The position numbers were made by a program, and so were the translations under genes. From positions 1,185,060-1,249,059 of the forward strand of contig NZ_BMFH01000001.1 in NCBI RefSeq assembly GCF_014638095.1: 64,000 bases of DNA, in the 5' to 3' direction. The notes beneath the pieces are model-generated. The model was not told where the DNA came from. It ran no database searches and saw only the letters and a list, made by a program, of their open reading frames with translations. This document shows, in pieces, positions 45,458 to 53,782 of this stretch. This stretch comes from Muriicola marianensis (lineage in GTDB: Bacteria; Bacteroidota; Bacteroidia; Flavobacteriales; Flavobacteriaceae). Position 1 is the stretch's first letter; every line of letters starts with the position of its first letter.

Positions 45458-46505
45458 CTCTGAATAATTTAAGTGATACGCTAAAGACGTTATTATTTCT
45501 TTTAATCTCCAATTCGTGAGTGTCAGGGTAAACAATTTCAAGATTCTTTTTAAGATTTGTCAATCCCACACCCGAATATCCCCCATTGGATCCCTCAGTA
45601 TCGCCACTTATATGATTCTCTATTCTGAAATGAAACTCTTCACCCTTTTGAATAAAATCGATGGAAATAAAATTCTCATCTTCCTTACCGGGTACCCCAT
45701 GCTTAAAGCTATTCTCTACAAGTGGCAATAAGAGCATGGGATAGATTGAAAAATCTTCGTTCTCTACATCCTCCCTGAATTGAATCTTATCCCCTTCTTT
45801 CTTCCTGTATTTTTGAAACCCTATAAAATTTTTCAGCAATAGGACCTCTTCTTTTAAGGTCACTCTGGAAGTGTTAGAATCATAGATGATATATCTCAGA
45901 ACTTCAGATAACTGGACGATGGCATCTTTGGTCGTCTTTTTATTTTCGAGGGCCAGAGCATAGATCACATTTAGTGAATTGAATAAAAAATGAGGGTTGA
46001 TCTGGGCCCTTAAAGAAGCCAACTGCATCTGAATCTGCTGATTCTTTATTTTGAGCTGACGGTTTTCAGCGGTATTGAAATGGATCCAGTCCTCAGCGAG
46101 CTTCAGCAGGCTTGTACCCGTGAGGAAAAGAAAAAATATACCTGTTAGTTCTGGAATGGAGTAGTAGGATATAAAGAAATAATCCGGAAAAACGTAATCG
46201 ATCAAAGAATTGAAAACCCACCTGTTAAACAGTGTAAAAGCAAGTATATTGATGACAAAAAATAGAGCAAAAAGCAGATACCTTTCCTTTTTCAGAAAAA
46301 TGGGTATGATCAGATAGAGGTTGATGAGAACGGGTATGATGATCGTAACCAGGAAACTTCCCGTATAGATATAATCTATTTTTTTTGGAGAATTGAAATG
46401 TGAAAATGAATAGAGCAATACCAGGAATATCACAGACCAAAGTATAGCATTAAATACCAGTGGCCTGTGGTAACTTCCCGATATTTTCAATTCGGCAGTA
46501 TTCAT
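45447..46505 (-). CDS. LytS/YehU-type sensor histidine kinase
   Basis: A 352-residue membrane sensor with four helices at about residues 18-36, 47-68, 75-95 and 113-135 and no large extracytoplasmic domain. The His_kinase box AQINPHFLFNSLN contains the phosphoacceptor His172. The HATPase part has LLLPLVENSFKHGV (N-box) and GGYSGVGLTNLKKNLE (G-box). It lies directly after the lipoprotein gene (no gap) and overlaps the response-regulator gene. The signal is unknown; the coupled lipoprotein could be an accessory sensor. Confidence 0.93.
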   Translation of the reverse strand: MNTAELKISGSYHRPLVFNAILWSVIFLVLLYSFSHFNSPKKIDYIYTGSFLVTIIIPVLINLYLIIPIFLKKERYLLFALFFVINILAFTLFNRWVFNSLIDYVFPDYFFISYYSIPELTGIFFLFLTGTSLLKLAEDWIHFNTAENRQLKIKNQQIQMQLASLRAQINPHFLFNSLNVIYALALENKKTTKDAIVQLSEVLRYIIYDSNTSRVTLKEEVLLLKNFIGFQKYRKKEGDKIQFREDVENEDFSIYPMLLLPLVENSFKHGVPGKEDENFISIDFIQKGEEFHFRIENHISGDTEGSNGGYSGVGLTNLKKNLEIVYPDTHELEIKRNNNVFSVSLKLFRDAS

Positions 46506-47165
46506 TTACCGCTTAAAATAGTATTGTATTGATTCTCCTTCCCATTTATCCTCAACATCGGAATCCATGTATTTGGAAATAAACCTCTCCAATTCATCCG
46601 ATGAAGCCGTGAGCAGATATCCCGTATTATCTACCCCTGTTCTTTCGTGTTTTATCTTTATTCGATCCTCTTCCAACAACTGAACCAGTTTCTCTTCTGA
46701 AAACCACAGCAGATTTGCCGAGTTGTAATCATTGGAGAATTCGAGTTTTGCCAGTGTATGCATGCCTACAAAATGTCCGGTAGCTACTGGATTAATTGTC
46801 TTCATCTCGACATCCAGGAGAGAAAAATCGAGAAAAAGCTGTTCCCTGACCTTAAACGGCATTGCCACAAAGGTTGCGATTCTACCCTCATCATTAAGCT
46901 CTACATAGTATCCATCCTTGTACTTGTTGTATTCTTCCAGGTTTTCCGGGGACAGGTTCTCGGGGGATGAGACATTTTTGTCAATAAGATATCTATCACC
47001 GAAAGAAATCACTAAACATGAGTTATCCCTATCATCATGCCATGATCCTAAGAATTTACTTTCAAATGAGATACTGTCCTTAGTGTAAAAAGGAAAGAGT
47101 GACTTAACGATACAGGAGTTAAGTAAGAATACTCCCAACACAAAAATTAATCGCCTGGTTTTCAT
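46506..47165 (-). CDS. Lipoprotein cotranscribed with the LytS/LytTR pair
   Basis: A 219-residue lipoprotein. The lipobox is FLLNSCIV with Cys18, followed by SLFPFYTKDSISFESKFLGSW, an opening I associate with hypothetical lipoproteins of Bacteroidota. The rest is mixed alpha/beta with no recognised domain (for example GRIATFVAMPFKVREQLFLDFS). The stop abuts the kinase ATG, which points to a structural or sensory link with the kinase. Function unknown. Base composition is AT-richer than the window average. Confidence 0.75.
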   Translation of the reverse strand: MKTRRLIFVLGVFLLNSCIVKSLFPFYTKDSISFESKFLGSWHDDRDNSCLVISFGDRYLIDKNVSSPENLSPENLEEYNKYKDGYYVELNDEGRIATFVAMPFKVREQLFLDFSLLDVEMKTINPVATGHFVGMHTLAKLEFSNDYNSANLLWFSEEKLVQLLEEDRIKIKHERTGVDNTGYLLTASSDELERFISKYMDSDVEDKWEGESIQYYFKR

Positions 47166-47514
47166 GAATTCCTATTTTAGATTGTCTATCAAAAAAAGAA
47201 TTAAGAAGAGGTAAAGGCAATAAATTTCGACAAACACGGTACGAGGGCCGACATTCAATGATTCTATTAAATATTGCAGGCATACTGATAATCATGAATT
47301 TAATTTTCTAATGACTATTCGTATCTAATTACCTCAAACCCAGACCCGAGAGAATCTACCCTAAATGTATTGAAGTTTTTCTTACCTAAAGAGAATTTAA
47401 CTCTTCCGTACTGTATAACCGGTATAAGGCCGGATGCAGGCCATTTCAACTACACGCTGGCACTCTTCGCAAAGCGTACAAAAAAGGTTACCTTTTGCCC
47501 CATAAACTCATCTT
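47166..47514. other. Intergenic region upstream of mscL and the lipoprotein operon
   Basis: A 349-bp divergent region, AT-rich in its left half. It holds the second copy of the bipartite motif (TTCGACAAACAC at 47226-47237 and CCGACATTCAA at 47248-47258). The right half becomes GC-richer. No open frame of any credibility, RNA gene or clear promoter pair is seen. Confidence 0.5.
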
Positions 47515-47976
47515 ATGCAATTAAAGTTCATCAAAGAATTCAAGGAATTTGCCGTCAAAGGAAATATGATCGATATCGCCATCGGGGTGATCATAGGGAC
47601 GGCCTTTAACAACGTGGTCAATGTTTTGGTTAAGGAGATCTTCCTCCCTCCTCTTTCCTTTATGACCGACGGGATCAACTGGGAGAACAAAAAGATCATC
47701 CTCAGGGAAGCGGTCACCGTGGATGGGGTTACCAGGCCCGAGGAGATCGCTATAGGTTATGGAAAACTGTTGGAAGCCGGAATCGATTTCCTCATCATCG
47801 GGTTTACCGTGTTTTTAGTGGTCAAGGTCATGAATAAGGTCCGAAGCAAAGCCGATGATCCTAAAAATACATCTGAGGCCACTCCCAAGAACATCGAACT
47901 GCTAAGCGGAATTTCGGATCTTATGGAAAAGCAGGTAGAAATATTGGAAAAGATAGAAAAGGGAAGAAAAAAGTAA
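47515..47976 (+). CDS. mscL: Large-conductance mechanosensitive channel MscL
   Basis: A pentameric inner-membrane channel that opens under membrane tension to release solutes in osmotic downshock; 153 residues. EFKEFAVKGNMIDIAIGVIIGTAFNNVVNVLV is the first helix and gate (GVIIGTAFN), and IDFLIIGFTVFLVVKVMNK is the second. The periplasmic loop (TDGINWENKKIILREAVTVDG) is of ordinary length, and the cytoplasmic helix at the C-terminus (LLSGISDLMEKQVEILEKIE) is conserved in pattern. Confidence 0.95.
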   Translation: MQLKFIKEFKEFAVKGNMIDIAIGVIIGTAFNNVVNVLVKEIFLPPLSFMTDGINWENKKIILREAVTVDGVTRPEEIAIGYGKLLEAGIDFLIIGFTVFLVVKVMNKVRSKADDPKNTSEATPKNIELLSGISDLMEKQVEILEKIEKGRKK

Positions 47977-48001
47977 TTCTAGCCGGTGCTGTTAAAAATA
48001 T

Positions 48002-48025
48002 TACCACAAGTCGCAGACTTGCGGC
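48002..48025. repeat. Dispersed hairpin repeat, left of the DUF4242 gene
   Basis: TACCACAAGTCGCAGACTTGCGGC. CCACAAGTC and GACTTGCGG form a 9-bp stem (one G-U pair on the minus strand). A second copy with one or two changes lies at 48535-48559, so the two bracket the DUF4242 gene. Confidence 0.65.
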
Positions 48026-48174
48026 ATCGGTGCCGAAATACTCTAAATCATTATAAACCAGTGTATAACACCTAAATATTTCATATATTTATTAGGATCA
48101 ATGGAGTCCGAAACCATTCCAAAAAGGGGGTATAACCGAAATACCATAATAGTAGGAAAACCAAAATTCCAGCC

Positions 48175-48447
48175 ATGCCAAAATTCGTTATCGAGAGAGA
48201 GATCCCGGGAGCCGGGAAGCTCACCCCGGAACAGCTCCAGGGAATTTCACAAACTTCCTGTGGTGTATTGAATAATCTGGGGCCCAAAATCCAGTGGGTC
48301 CACAGTTATGTAACAGACGACAAGATCTATTGCGTATACAACGCCCCTGATGAAAAAATGGTCAGGGAGCACGCCAAACAGGGCGGATTCCCGGCAAACC
48401 GAATCAGCAGGGTGGCGACCATCATAGATCCAGTTACTGCTGAATAA
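48175..48447 (+). CDS. DUF4242 (nickel-binding SCO4226-like) protein
   Basis: A 90-residue single-domain protein matching DUF4242: MPKFVIEREIPGAGKLT, QWVHSYVTDDKIYCVYNAPDE and REHAKQGGFPANRIS. One member, SCO4226 of Streptomyces, binds nickel and forms a dimer of the ferredoxin-like type; that property is not proved here. No signal peptide. It is bracketed by two dispersed hairpin repeats and followed by a terminator. Confidence 0.88.
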   Translation: MPKFVIEREIPGAGKLTPEQLQGISQTSCGVLNNLGPKIQWVHSYVTDDKIYCVYNAPDEKMVREHAKQGGFPANRISRVATIIDPVTAE

Positions 48448-48477
48448 GATTGAACTTATCAGAAAATCGACGCTTGG

Positions 48478-48504
48478 CGAAGATTGTATCTTCGGACTTT
48501 TTTT
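48478..48504 (+). terminator. Terminator of the DUF4242 gene
   Basis: CGAAGAT and ATCTTCG form a 7-bp stem with a TGT loop, followed by GAC and seven T residues. The downstream GACTTTTT...AAAAAGTC forms a further A/T-rich inverted repeat. Confidence 0.8.
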
Positions 48505-48534
48505 AATTAAAAAGTCAAAGATTCTGCTTTAGTA

Positions 48535-48559
48535 TACCACAAGTCACAGACTTGCGGTA
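48535..48559. repeat. Dispersed hairpin repeat, right of the DUF4242 gene
   Basis: TACCACAAGTCACAGACTTGCGGTA, in the same orientation as the copy at 48002-48025. Located six bases before the stop of the GH97 gene on the other strand. Confidence 0.65.
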
Positions 48560-48564
48560 ACTCA

Positions 48565-50706
48565 TCATTTTTGCATCAGACTCAGGGCAAACCCGCCTCC
48601 TGGAGCCAAAATTACCTCAACTGAGTCCTCTGAGGTCACATCCATTGAGGTGATCTCGTAGGCCTGGGGATTGCTATCCCAATGTGCATCTGCTGCATCC
48701 TTATATAGAGCAGCCCTGTAGGTTTTTCCGGGTTCCAGGAAGTCGAGTTGTATAACCTCTGTCCTACTTTCCTCATCAGTGATCCCACCGACGAACCAGT
48801 TGCCTGTTCCCCTTTCTTTACGGGCGATGGTTACAAACTGACCCACTTCCCCGCTGAGCACGCGGCTCTCACTCCAGTCGACCCCCACGTCACGGATAAA
48901 CTGCAGAGCAGGATGGATTTTCCCATTCTCCGTATAGTGTTCCGGCAGGTCGGCGAGCATTTGTATGGGACTGTAGATAACCACATACAGGGCGAGCTGG
49001 TGTGCAAGAGTGGTCATGACACGGTTATCGGGCTTGTATTCGTCGAACCTGATGTTGAAGATCCCGGGGGTAAAATCGATGGGGCCCGACAGCATTCGGG
49101 TAAAGGCCACCGTAGGCAGGTGATCCGGGGGATTACCCCCATCAGCAGACCAGGCGTTAAATTCCTGGCCACGTAGTCCTTCCCTGGCGATAGCATTAGG
49201 GTAGGTCCGCCGTTTTCCGGTGTCCTTGATGGGCTCATGGGCGTTGATGGCTATCTTCATCTTTGCGGCCTCCTCGAGCACCTTGTGGTAGTGCCTGACC
49301 ATCCATTGTCCGTGGTGATATTCGCCCTTGGGGATGATCTTGCCCACATATCCCGTCTTGACGCTGTTCATCCCGTTGTCTTTCATAAACTGATAGGCCA
49401 CCTGCATTTGTTTCTCATAGGTGAGGGGAGCCGCAGAAGTCTCGTGATGCATGATCACCTCCACTCCTTTCTCCCTGGCATAGGCCATCACCTTGTCGAA
49501 GTCGTAATCGGCATAAGGGGTCATGAAGTCGAATACCCCTTCCCGGTCGTCCGTATTGATCCATTTGTCCCAGCCTGTATTCCAGCCTTCCACCAGCAGG
49601 CCTTTGATCCCATTCTCAGCGGCAAAGTCGATATACCTCATCGCGTTTTCCGTGGTCGCCCCGTGGTTGGGCCTGATCTCCCCGCTTTTGGTAAAGGTGT
49701 TCATACTCTGGCTTCCTTCCATATCCCAGGTGGATTTCCCCAGGTGCATCTCCCACCAGATCCCCACGTATTTCATAGGGGTGAAATAACTAACATCCCC
49801 TATGATGTTGGGGTCATTGAGATTTAGTACCAGGGTGGATTCGATGAGGTCCCCGGCCCTGTCTGCGATCTGTATTGTCCGCCACGGAGTATTGAAGGGG
49901 GCCGAGATCACGGCCTTCCCCCCCGTCCGCTCGGAGCCCACCAATTCACTCACCATGCTGTTGTTTGAGGTGTCGACCTTCAGTGTCATCCCGGCGTAAT
50001 CCGTCAGGTCGGCCTCGTGGAAGCTCAGGTATATTCCTTCGGACGTCTTCATGGTCACGGGAGTATTCACCGCATTCTCCGGGATATAAGTAGCCTTAAG
50101 GTTAGGGTCGTTCCGCTTGGAGATGGCGTCGATCTCCGAGAAGTTGGTCTCGTTGTACAGGTGCTCATAGATATCCCAGTCGCCCGGCTGCCACCATACC
50201 CGGTGGTCTCCGCTAAGATTAAACTGAGTGTGCTCATCCGTAATCAGGACCTCTTGCATGCCGGGTTGGTCAGGGAACTCATAGCGGAACCCAATGCCGT
50301 CATCAAAGGCACGGAAGACGATATTTATTTTTCTATTAGGTGCCTGGGTCTCTTCCAGGGCTATGTGCATCTCGTTGTATTGGTTGCGCACACTATCCCT
50401 TTCACCCCAAGGCATAGGCCATGTCTTATCTTCTGAATTGAAGTTGATATCCAGGATCTTCAACCCCTCCTTAAGAGAAGGCATCTCCTTAAAATCAAAG
50501 CCCATGGAAGAGGAAAGGATGACCGGCTGATCCTTGTAGAAAACCTCATAGGCAGGCGCTCCTGCATCGTTGAGGTTAAATGCCACCCTGATCTCCCCAT
50601 CTGGCGATTCAACGACCGTATCCGGACTGACTGAACATCCTGTTATCAGGAGTATCAGTACACCTAGAATTAATAAATTGGAATTTCTGATCAATAAGGA
50701 TCTCAT
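48565..50706 (-). CDS. Glycoside hydrolase family 97, inverting alpha-glucosidase type (SusB-like)
   Basis: A 713-residue lipoprotein (lipobox LLITGC, Cys24), so probably anchored in the periplasm or outer membrane. The sequence has the N-terminal beta-sandwich, the barrel, and the Glu pattern of inverting SusB: Glu422 (MHHETS), Glu491 (NAHEPIKDTG), Glu509 (REGLRG) and Glu515 (GQEFNAW). Their spacing (69, 18, 6) is the same as Glu439, Glu508, Glu526 and Glu532 of SusB, which act as base, base/calcium ligand, ligand and acid. It should therefore hydrolyse alpha-glucosides with inversion. It is the first of four minus-strand genes for exported proteins, though no SusC/SusD pair is near. Confidence 0.92.
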   Translation of the reverse strand: MRSLLIRNSNLLILGVLILLITGCSVSPDTVVESPDGEIRVAFNLNDAGAPAYEVFYKDQPVILSSSMGFDFKEMPSLKEGLKILDINFNSEDKTWPMPWGERDSVRNQYNEMHIALEETQAPNRKINIVFRAFDDGIGFRYEFPDQPGMQEVLITDEHTQFNLSGDHRVWWQPGDWDIYEHLYNETNFSEIDAISKRNDPNLKATYIPENAVNTPVTMKTSEGIYLSFHEADLTDYAGMTLKVDTSNNSMVSELVGSERTGGKAVISAPFNTPWRTIQIADRAGDLIESTLVLNLNDPNIIGDVSYFTPMKYVGIWWEMHLGKSTWDMEGSQSMNTFTKSGEIRPNHGATTENAMRYIDFAAENGIKGLLVEGWNTGWDKWINTDDREGVFDFMTPYADYDFDKVMAYAREKGVEVIMHHETSAAPLTYEKQMQVAYQFMKDNGMNSVKTGYVGKIIPKGEYHHGQWMVRHYHKVLEEAAKMKIAINAHEPIKDTGKRRTYPNAIAREGLRGQEFNAWSADGGNPPDHLPTVAFTRMLSGPIDFTPGIFNIRFDEYKPDNRVMTTLAHQLALYVVIYSPIQMLADLPEHYTENGKIHPALQFIRDVGVDWSESRVLSGEVGQFVTIARKERGTGNWFVGGITDEESRTEVIQLDFLEPGKTYRAALYKDAADAHWDSNPQAYEITSMDVTSEDSVEVILAPGGGFALSLMQK

Positions 50707-50788
50707 TTCTTCGCTTTTTAGTGAACGGTCCTAAAGATAAAAAAGTAAGGGGAAAACAGCTAAAGCGTGCACGGTCACAAGAGATCTA

Positions 50789-53191
50789 TCAGGGATCAAA
50801 GCTCACCTGCGCCTCCAGTTCGGATTCTGTTGTGGCAAGCTCATAAAAGCCGTCACGGGATACAGCTACTTTCTTGCTTATTATGTTCATAGATGCCTTT
50901 CTGTCGCTTTCATCTCTGAGCCTGAGAAGGATCTCCCACCCGGGTTGCTCCTGTTTCACCCGTACCTTATACCCGTTGGTGGTTGCCTCATAGTACACAG
51001 ATACGGCGTTGTCTGCCACCACCACATTCTCTAGGGAGGCATTGGGCCAGGCCTGCGGCATTTGTGGAGTGATGACCACCTTTTTCTCAGCAGCCCTGGG
51101 TTGCACCCCAAAGAATTGTTGCACGATGGGAATGGCAAAACTGTAGATATTCCAGGCCTGAACGATCATCCCGTAATCAGGGGACACCTCATACATACTA
51201 CCGGGAAGGGCATAACTAAAAGTCCGTGCCATGCGCTGGAGGTAATTCAGTGCCTTGTCGGGCCTGCCGTAATTGTTCTCGGCCACAGCCTGCACCCCTG
51301 TGGGCAGGGTCATCACAGCCCCTGTATAGGAAAATATCTTTGACCCTTTAAAAGAGCCGTCATCAGAGCCGGCCGACTCGTCCCGGTCGATCCCGGTAAC
51401 AAATACACCAAAGGGATTTACAAAAGATTCAGCGGTTTCCAGGGCTTTAAGCGCCTTATCAGAATCGGCGATCCCCATCTCCATGGGGGTATTCACCACC
51501 CAGTTGTGATGGAGCACAAAGGGCCTGGGGGTAGATGACGGATTGGCTATGACAGCTTTTTTGGTCGCTTCGAGTTCCGTTACCGCCCAGGGTTTGTCCA
51601 GGGTATCAGCGCGGACTATGGCATCTTCAATCAGGTGCAATGCCTGCTGGTCTGTTCCGATAAAATCGGCATAGGAATTGAATTCCTCTGACCAGAATTC
51701 GGCATTGATTGCCTTTTTTAATTGTGCAGCTTTTTCCCGGTATACTCCAGCTTGTTCAATATCCCCTAACTCCTCCGCCATTTTAGAGGCATCCGCAAAT
51801 GCGCGTTGCGTATAAGCCGCCACATCTATCATCTCACTGTCCAGCCCATGGATCTCCATCATCCCGAAACCGTCCGGGAATCCATTCCCATCGATATCTT
51901 TTTCTGCCATCAGCCACTCCATTCCCTTTTTGACTGTGGGAAAGTACCGCTCCAGGAATGCCTTGTCGCCATTCCATTGATATACCTCCCAAATCAAAGA
52001 GGCAAACTGGGGCGTCTCATTGATATTCCCTGGGTTGAAAACCGCCCCGTTGGTGGATACCTCATGTACGATCCTGCCGTTTCCGTTGGTCGCTTCCGAC
52101 AGGCTGTCGAGCAGGGCGATGGTATTGTATACAGCCTCGGTCTGACCTATCGTCATATAGCCTTTTAAGGCATATTCACTGTCTACTCCGAACCACCAGG
52201 GGTAATCGGGAATTCCGGCAGTGATGCCACTACCGATCTCAGGGACGGTCCTTACCAGCCAGTCGCAATTGTACTTCAGCCATTCAAAGGTCTGCTGCAA
52301 AACAGTATCGGGAATGGTGAGCCTGGATTGAGCCGCGAGCTTTTTGTATCGCTTTTTCTTATCCTCGAGCATGGCCAGTGAATTTGCTTGTATCGACCTG
52401 TAAGTCTCAAGGGCAGCTTCCCGGGACAGATAGGACCCCGCAATAGCAAAGGTTATAGTGCGGGATTCTTTTGGCGGTATTTCAAGGGAATATGAGATCA
52501 TTCCCGAAATACCTTTGCCTTCGTAAGTCGACTCTGACTCATTATGGGAATCCGACTCCAGATCGGCCCCGAAGGTCACAAACCAGGGGTTGTCAACGTC
52601 TTTGGCTATCCATGTATCCGTAGCCTCATCAAATGTGATCGAATCCTGTCCGTCTATCATCTCTGTCCTTTCCCCCAGCCAGGTAGGTCGAAGATCGGCA
52701 TGACCGGTAAAGTCGACCTGTATTTCCTTTTTCCGATCTTCCTCATTGGTAAGGACCAATTGTATCAGGATCCCTTCTTCCCCATCCGGCGCGAATTGCC
52801 AGCGCTCAGCGCTTATCCCTGCCTGATCTAAAAGATAACTATGCCGGTTGGCCATGGGATAGTTTGTGAATACTTGTGCCCGGTTCAGACTAAAAGATTC
52901 ATCACCCATCTTCAAAACGATGTCGAATCCGTCAAGCAATTTGATGGGGTGGTCCCAGAGTCCGCCCATTTCCCCTTGTATATGCCATCCTATTTCGGGA
53001 AAACTCCCGTCCTGGTGACCGACCAGGTAGACGCGGTCCCCGGCGGTGACGAAGGGCGACTTAAGATAGGATTCCTTCCCTGCAATAGAAGGACTATCCT
53101 TTAAGAGGTCCCCGAATTTACCAGGGCCCGGGGATGAACATGCCACGAACATCAAGGTCGTAAGAAATAGCAGTTTTTTAGTCATATCCAT
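50789..53191 (-). CDS. Six-hairpin glycosidase / glycogen-debranching-like lipoprotein
   Basis: An 800-residue lipoprotein (MFVACSSPG, Cys18). Residues 330-720 have an (alpha/alpha)6 glycosidase core of the GH63/GH133-like type: YPWWFGVDSEYALKGYMTIGQ, VHEVSTNGAVFNPGNINETPQF, GFGMMEIHGLDSEMIDVAAY, and YEVSPDYGMIVQAWNIYSFA near residue 700. An N-terminal beta-rich region comes before it. Such enzymes remove terminal glucose or debranch alpha-glucans; with the adjacent GH97 gene, breakdown of alpha-glucans is plausible but not proved. Exact family and catalytic acids cannot be assigned by eye. Same strand as the GH97 gene, 82 bp upstream of it. Confidence 0.75.
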   Translation of the reverse strand: MDMTKKLLFLTTLMFVACSSPGPGKFGDLLKDSPSIAGKESYLKSPFVTAGDRVYLVGHQDGSFPEIGWHIQGEMGGLWDHPIKLLDGFDIVLKMGDESFSLNRAQVFTNYPMANRHSYLLDQAGISAERWQFAPDGEEGILIQLVLTNEEDRKKEIQVDFTGHADLRPTWLGERTEMIDGQDSITFDEATDTWIAKDVDNPWFVTFGADLESDSHNESESTYEGKGISGMISYSLEIPPKESRTITFAIAGSYLSREAALETYRSIQANSLAMLEDKKKRYKKLAAQSRLTIPDTVLQQTFEWLKYNCDWLVRTVPEIGSGITAGIPDYPWWFGVDSEYALKGYMTIGQTEAVYNTIALLDSLSEATNGNGRIVHEVSTNGAVFNPGNINETPQFASLIWEVYQWNGDKAFLERYFPTVKKGMEWLMAEKDIDGNGFPDGFGMMEIHGLDSEMIDVAAYTQRAFADASKMAEELGDIEQAGVYREKAAQLKKAINAEFWSEEFNSYADFIGTDQQALHLIEDAIVRADTLDKPWAVTELEATKKAVIANPSSTPRPFVLHHNWVVNTPMEMGIADSDKALKALETAESFVNPFGVFVTGIDRDESAGSDDGSFKGSKIFSYTGAVMTLPTGVQAVAENNYGRPDKALNYLQRMARTFSYALPGSMYEVSPDYGMIVQAWNIYSFAIPIVQQFFGVQPRAAEKKVVITPQMPQAWPNASLENVVVADNAVSVYYEATTNGYKVRVKQEQPGWEILLRLRDESDRKASMNIISKKVAVSRDGFYELATTESELEAQVSFDP

Positions 53192-53260
53192 ACTATTTGA
53201 AATTCACCTGCGAAATAAAAGTTCAAACCAGGTGAGGCTATGCAGGATTTATCGCATTGA

Positions 53261-53767
53261 TCATTCGATACGCTGTCCGGAAGTGGCAAAGGAAAGTCCT
53301 TGTTGTCCGGAGGTCGAGATCATGACCGCCTCAAAGTGGGGTTCAGCAACACCTGGTGCTATCGCCCAGTCGAAGATAAAATTAGCTCCGGTACCTCCCT
53401 CCCGGTCATTTTCATCTATAACGATCTCGATCGTCTCCATAGGAGCTATGTAGATCACATTTTTAAAATAGGTGCGGATCAGGTTGCCATGAGTATCGAA
53501 GTATTCTGCGTTGGTCAAATATACCGTATCCTGCCGGTTGATATTCCGCATGCTTACCGTTGCCGTAAGATCGTGAGTTACGTGCTCTGTCTGACTGTAG
53601 ATCTGTGAATAAACAGACAGGTACGTGCTTCCGGTCACCAGTGAATCCTTAGGCAATTCAATGGTGCGTTTTCCCCAGTTCACCGGATCTACGGAACTGT
53701 ATTCCTTCTGTTCCTGACAGGATGCCAGGGAAAGGAGGATCAACATGATGTAAACAGCGTATTTCAT
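53261..53767 (-). CDS. DUF3124 domain-containing lipoprotein
   Basis: A 168-residue lipoprotein (LLSLASCQEQ, Cys17) matching DUF3124: STYLSVYSQIYSQTEHV, YLTNAEYFDTHGNLIRTYF, and IAPMETIEIVIDENDREGG, predicted all-beta. Function unknown. It stands between the glycosidase and the DUF1080 gene on the same strand with short gaps, so all four could be one transcript. Confidence 0.85.
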   Translation of the reverse strand: MKYAVYIMLILLSLASCQEQKEYSSVDPVNWGKRTIELPKDSLVTGSTYLSVYSQIYSQTEHVTHDLTATVSMRNINRQDTVYLTNAEYFDTHGNLIRTYFKNVIYIAPMETIEIVIDENDREGGTGANFIFDWAIAPGVAEPHFEAVMISTSGQQGLSFATSGQRIE

Positions 53768-53782
53768 CAGAATGTGAGACGT

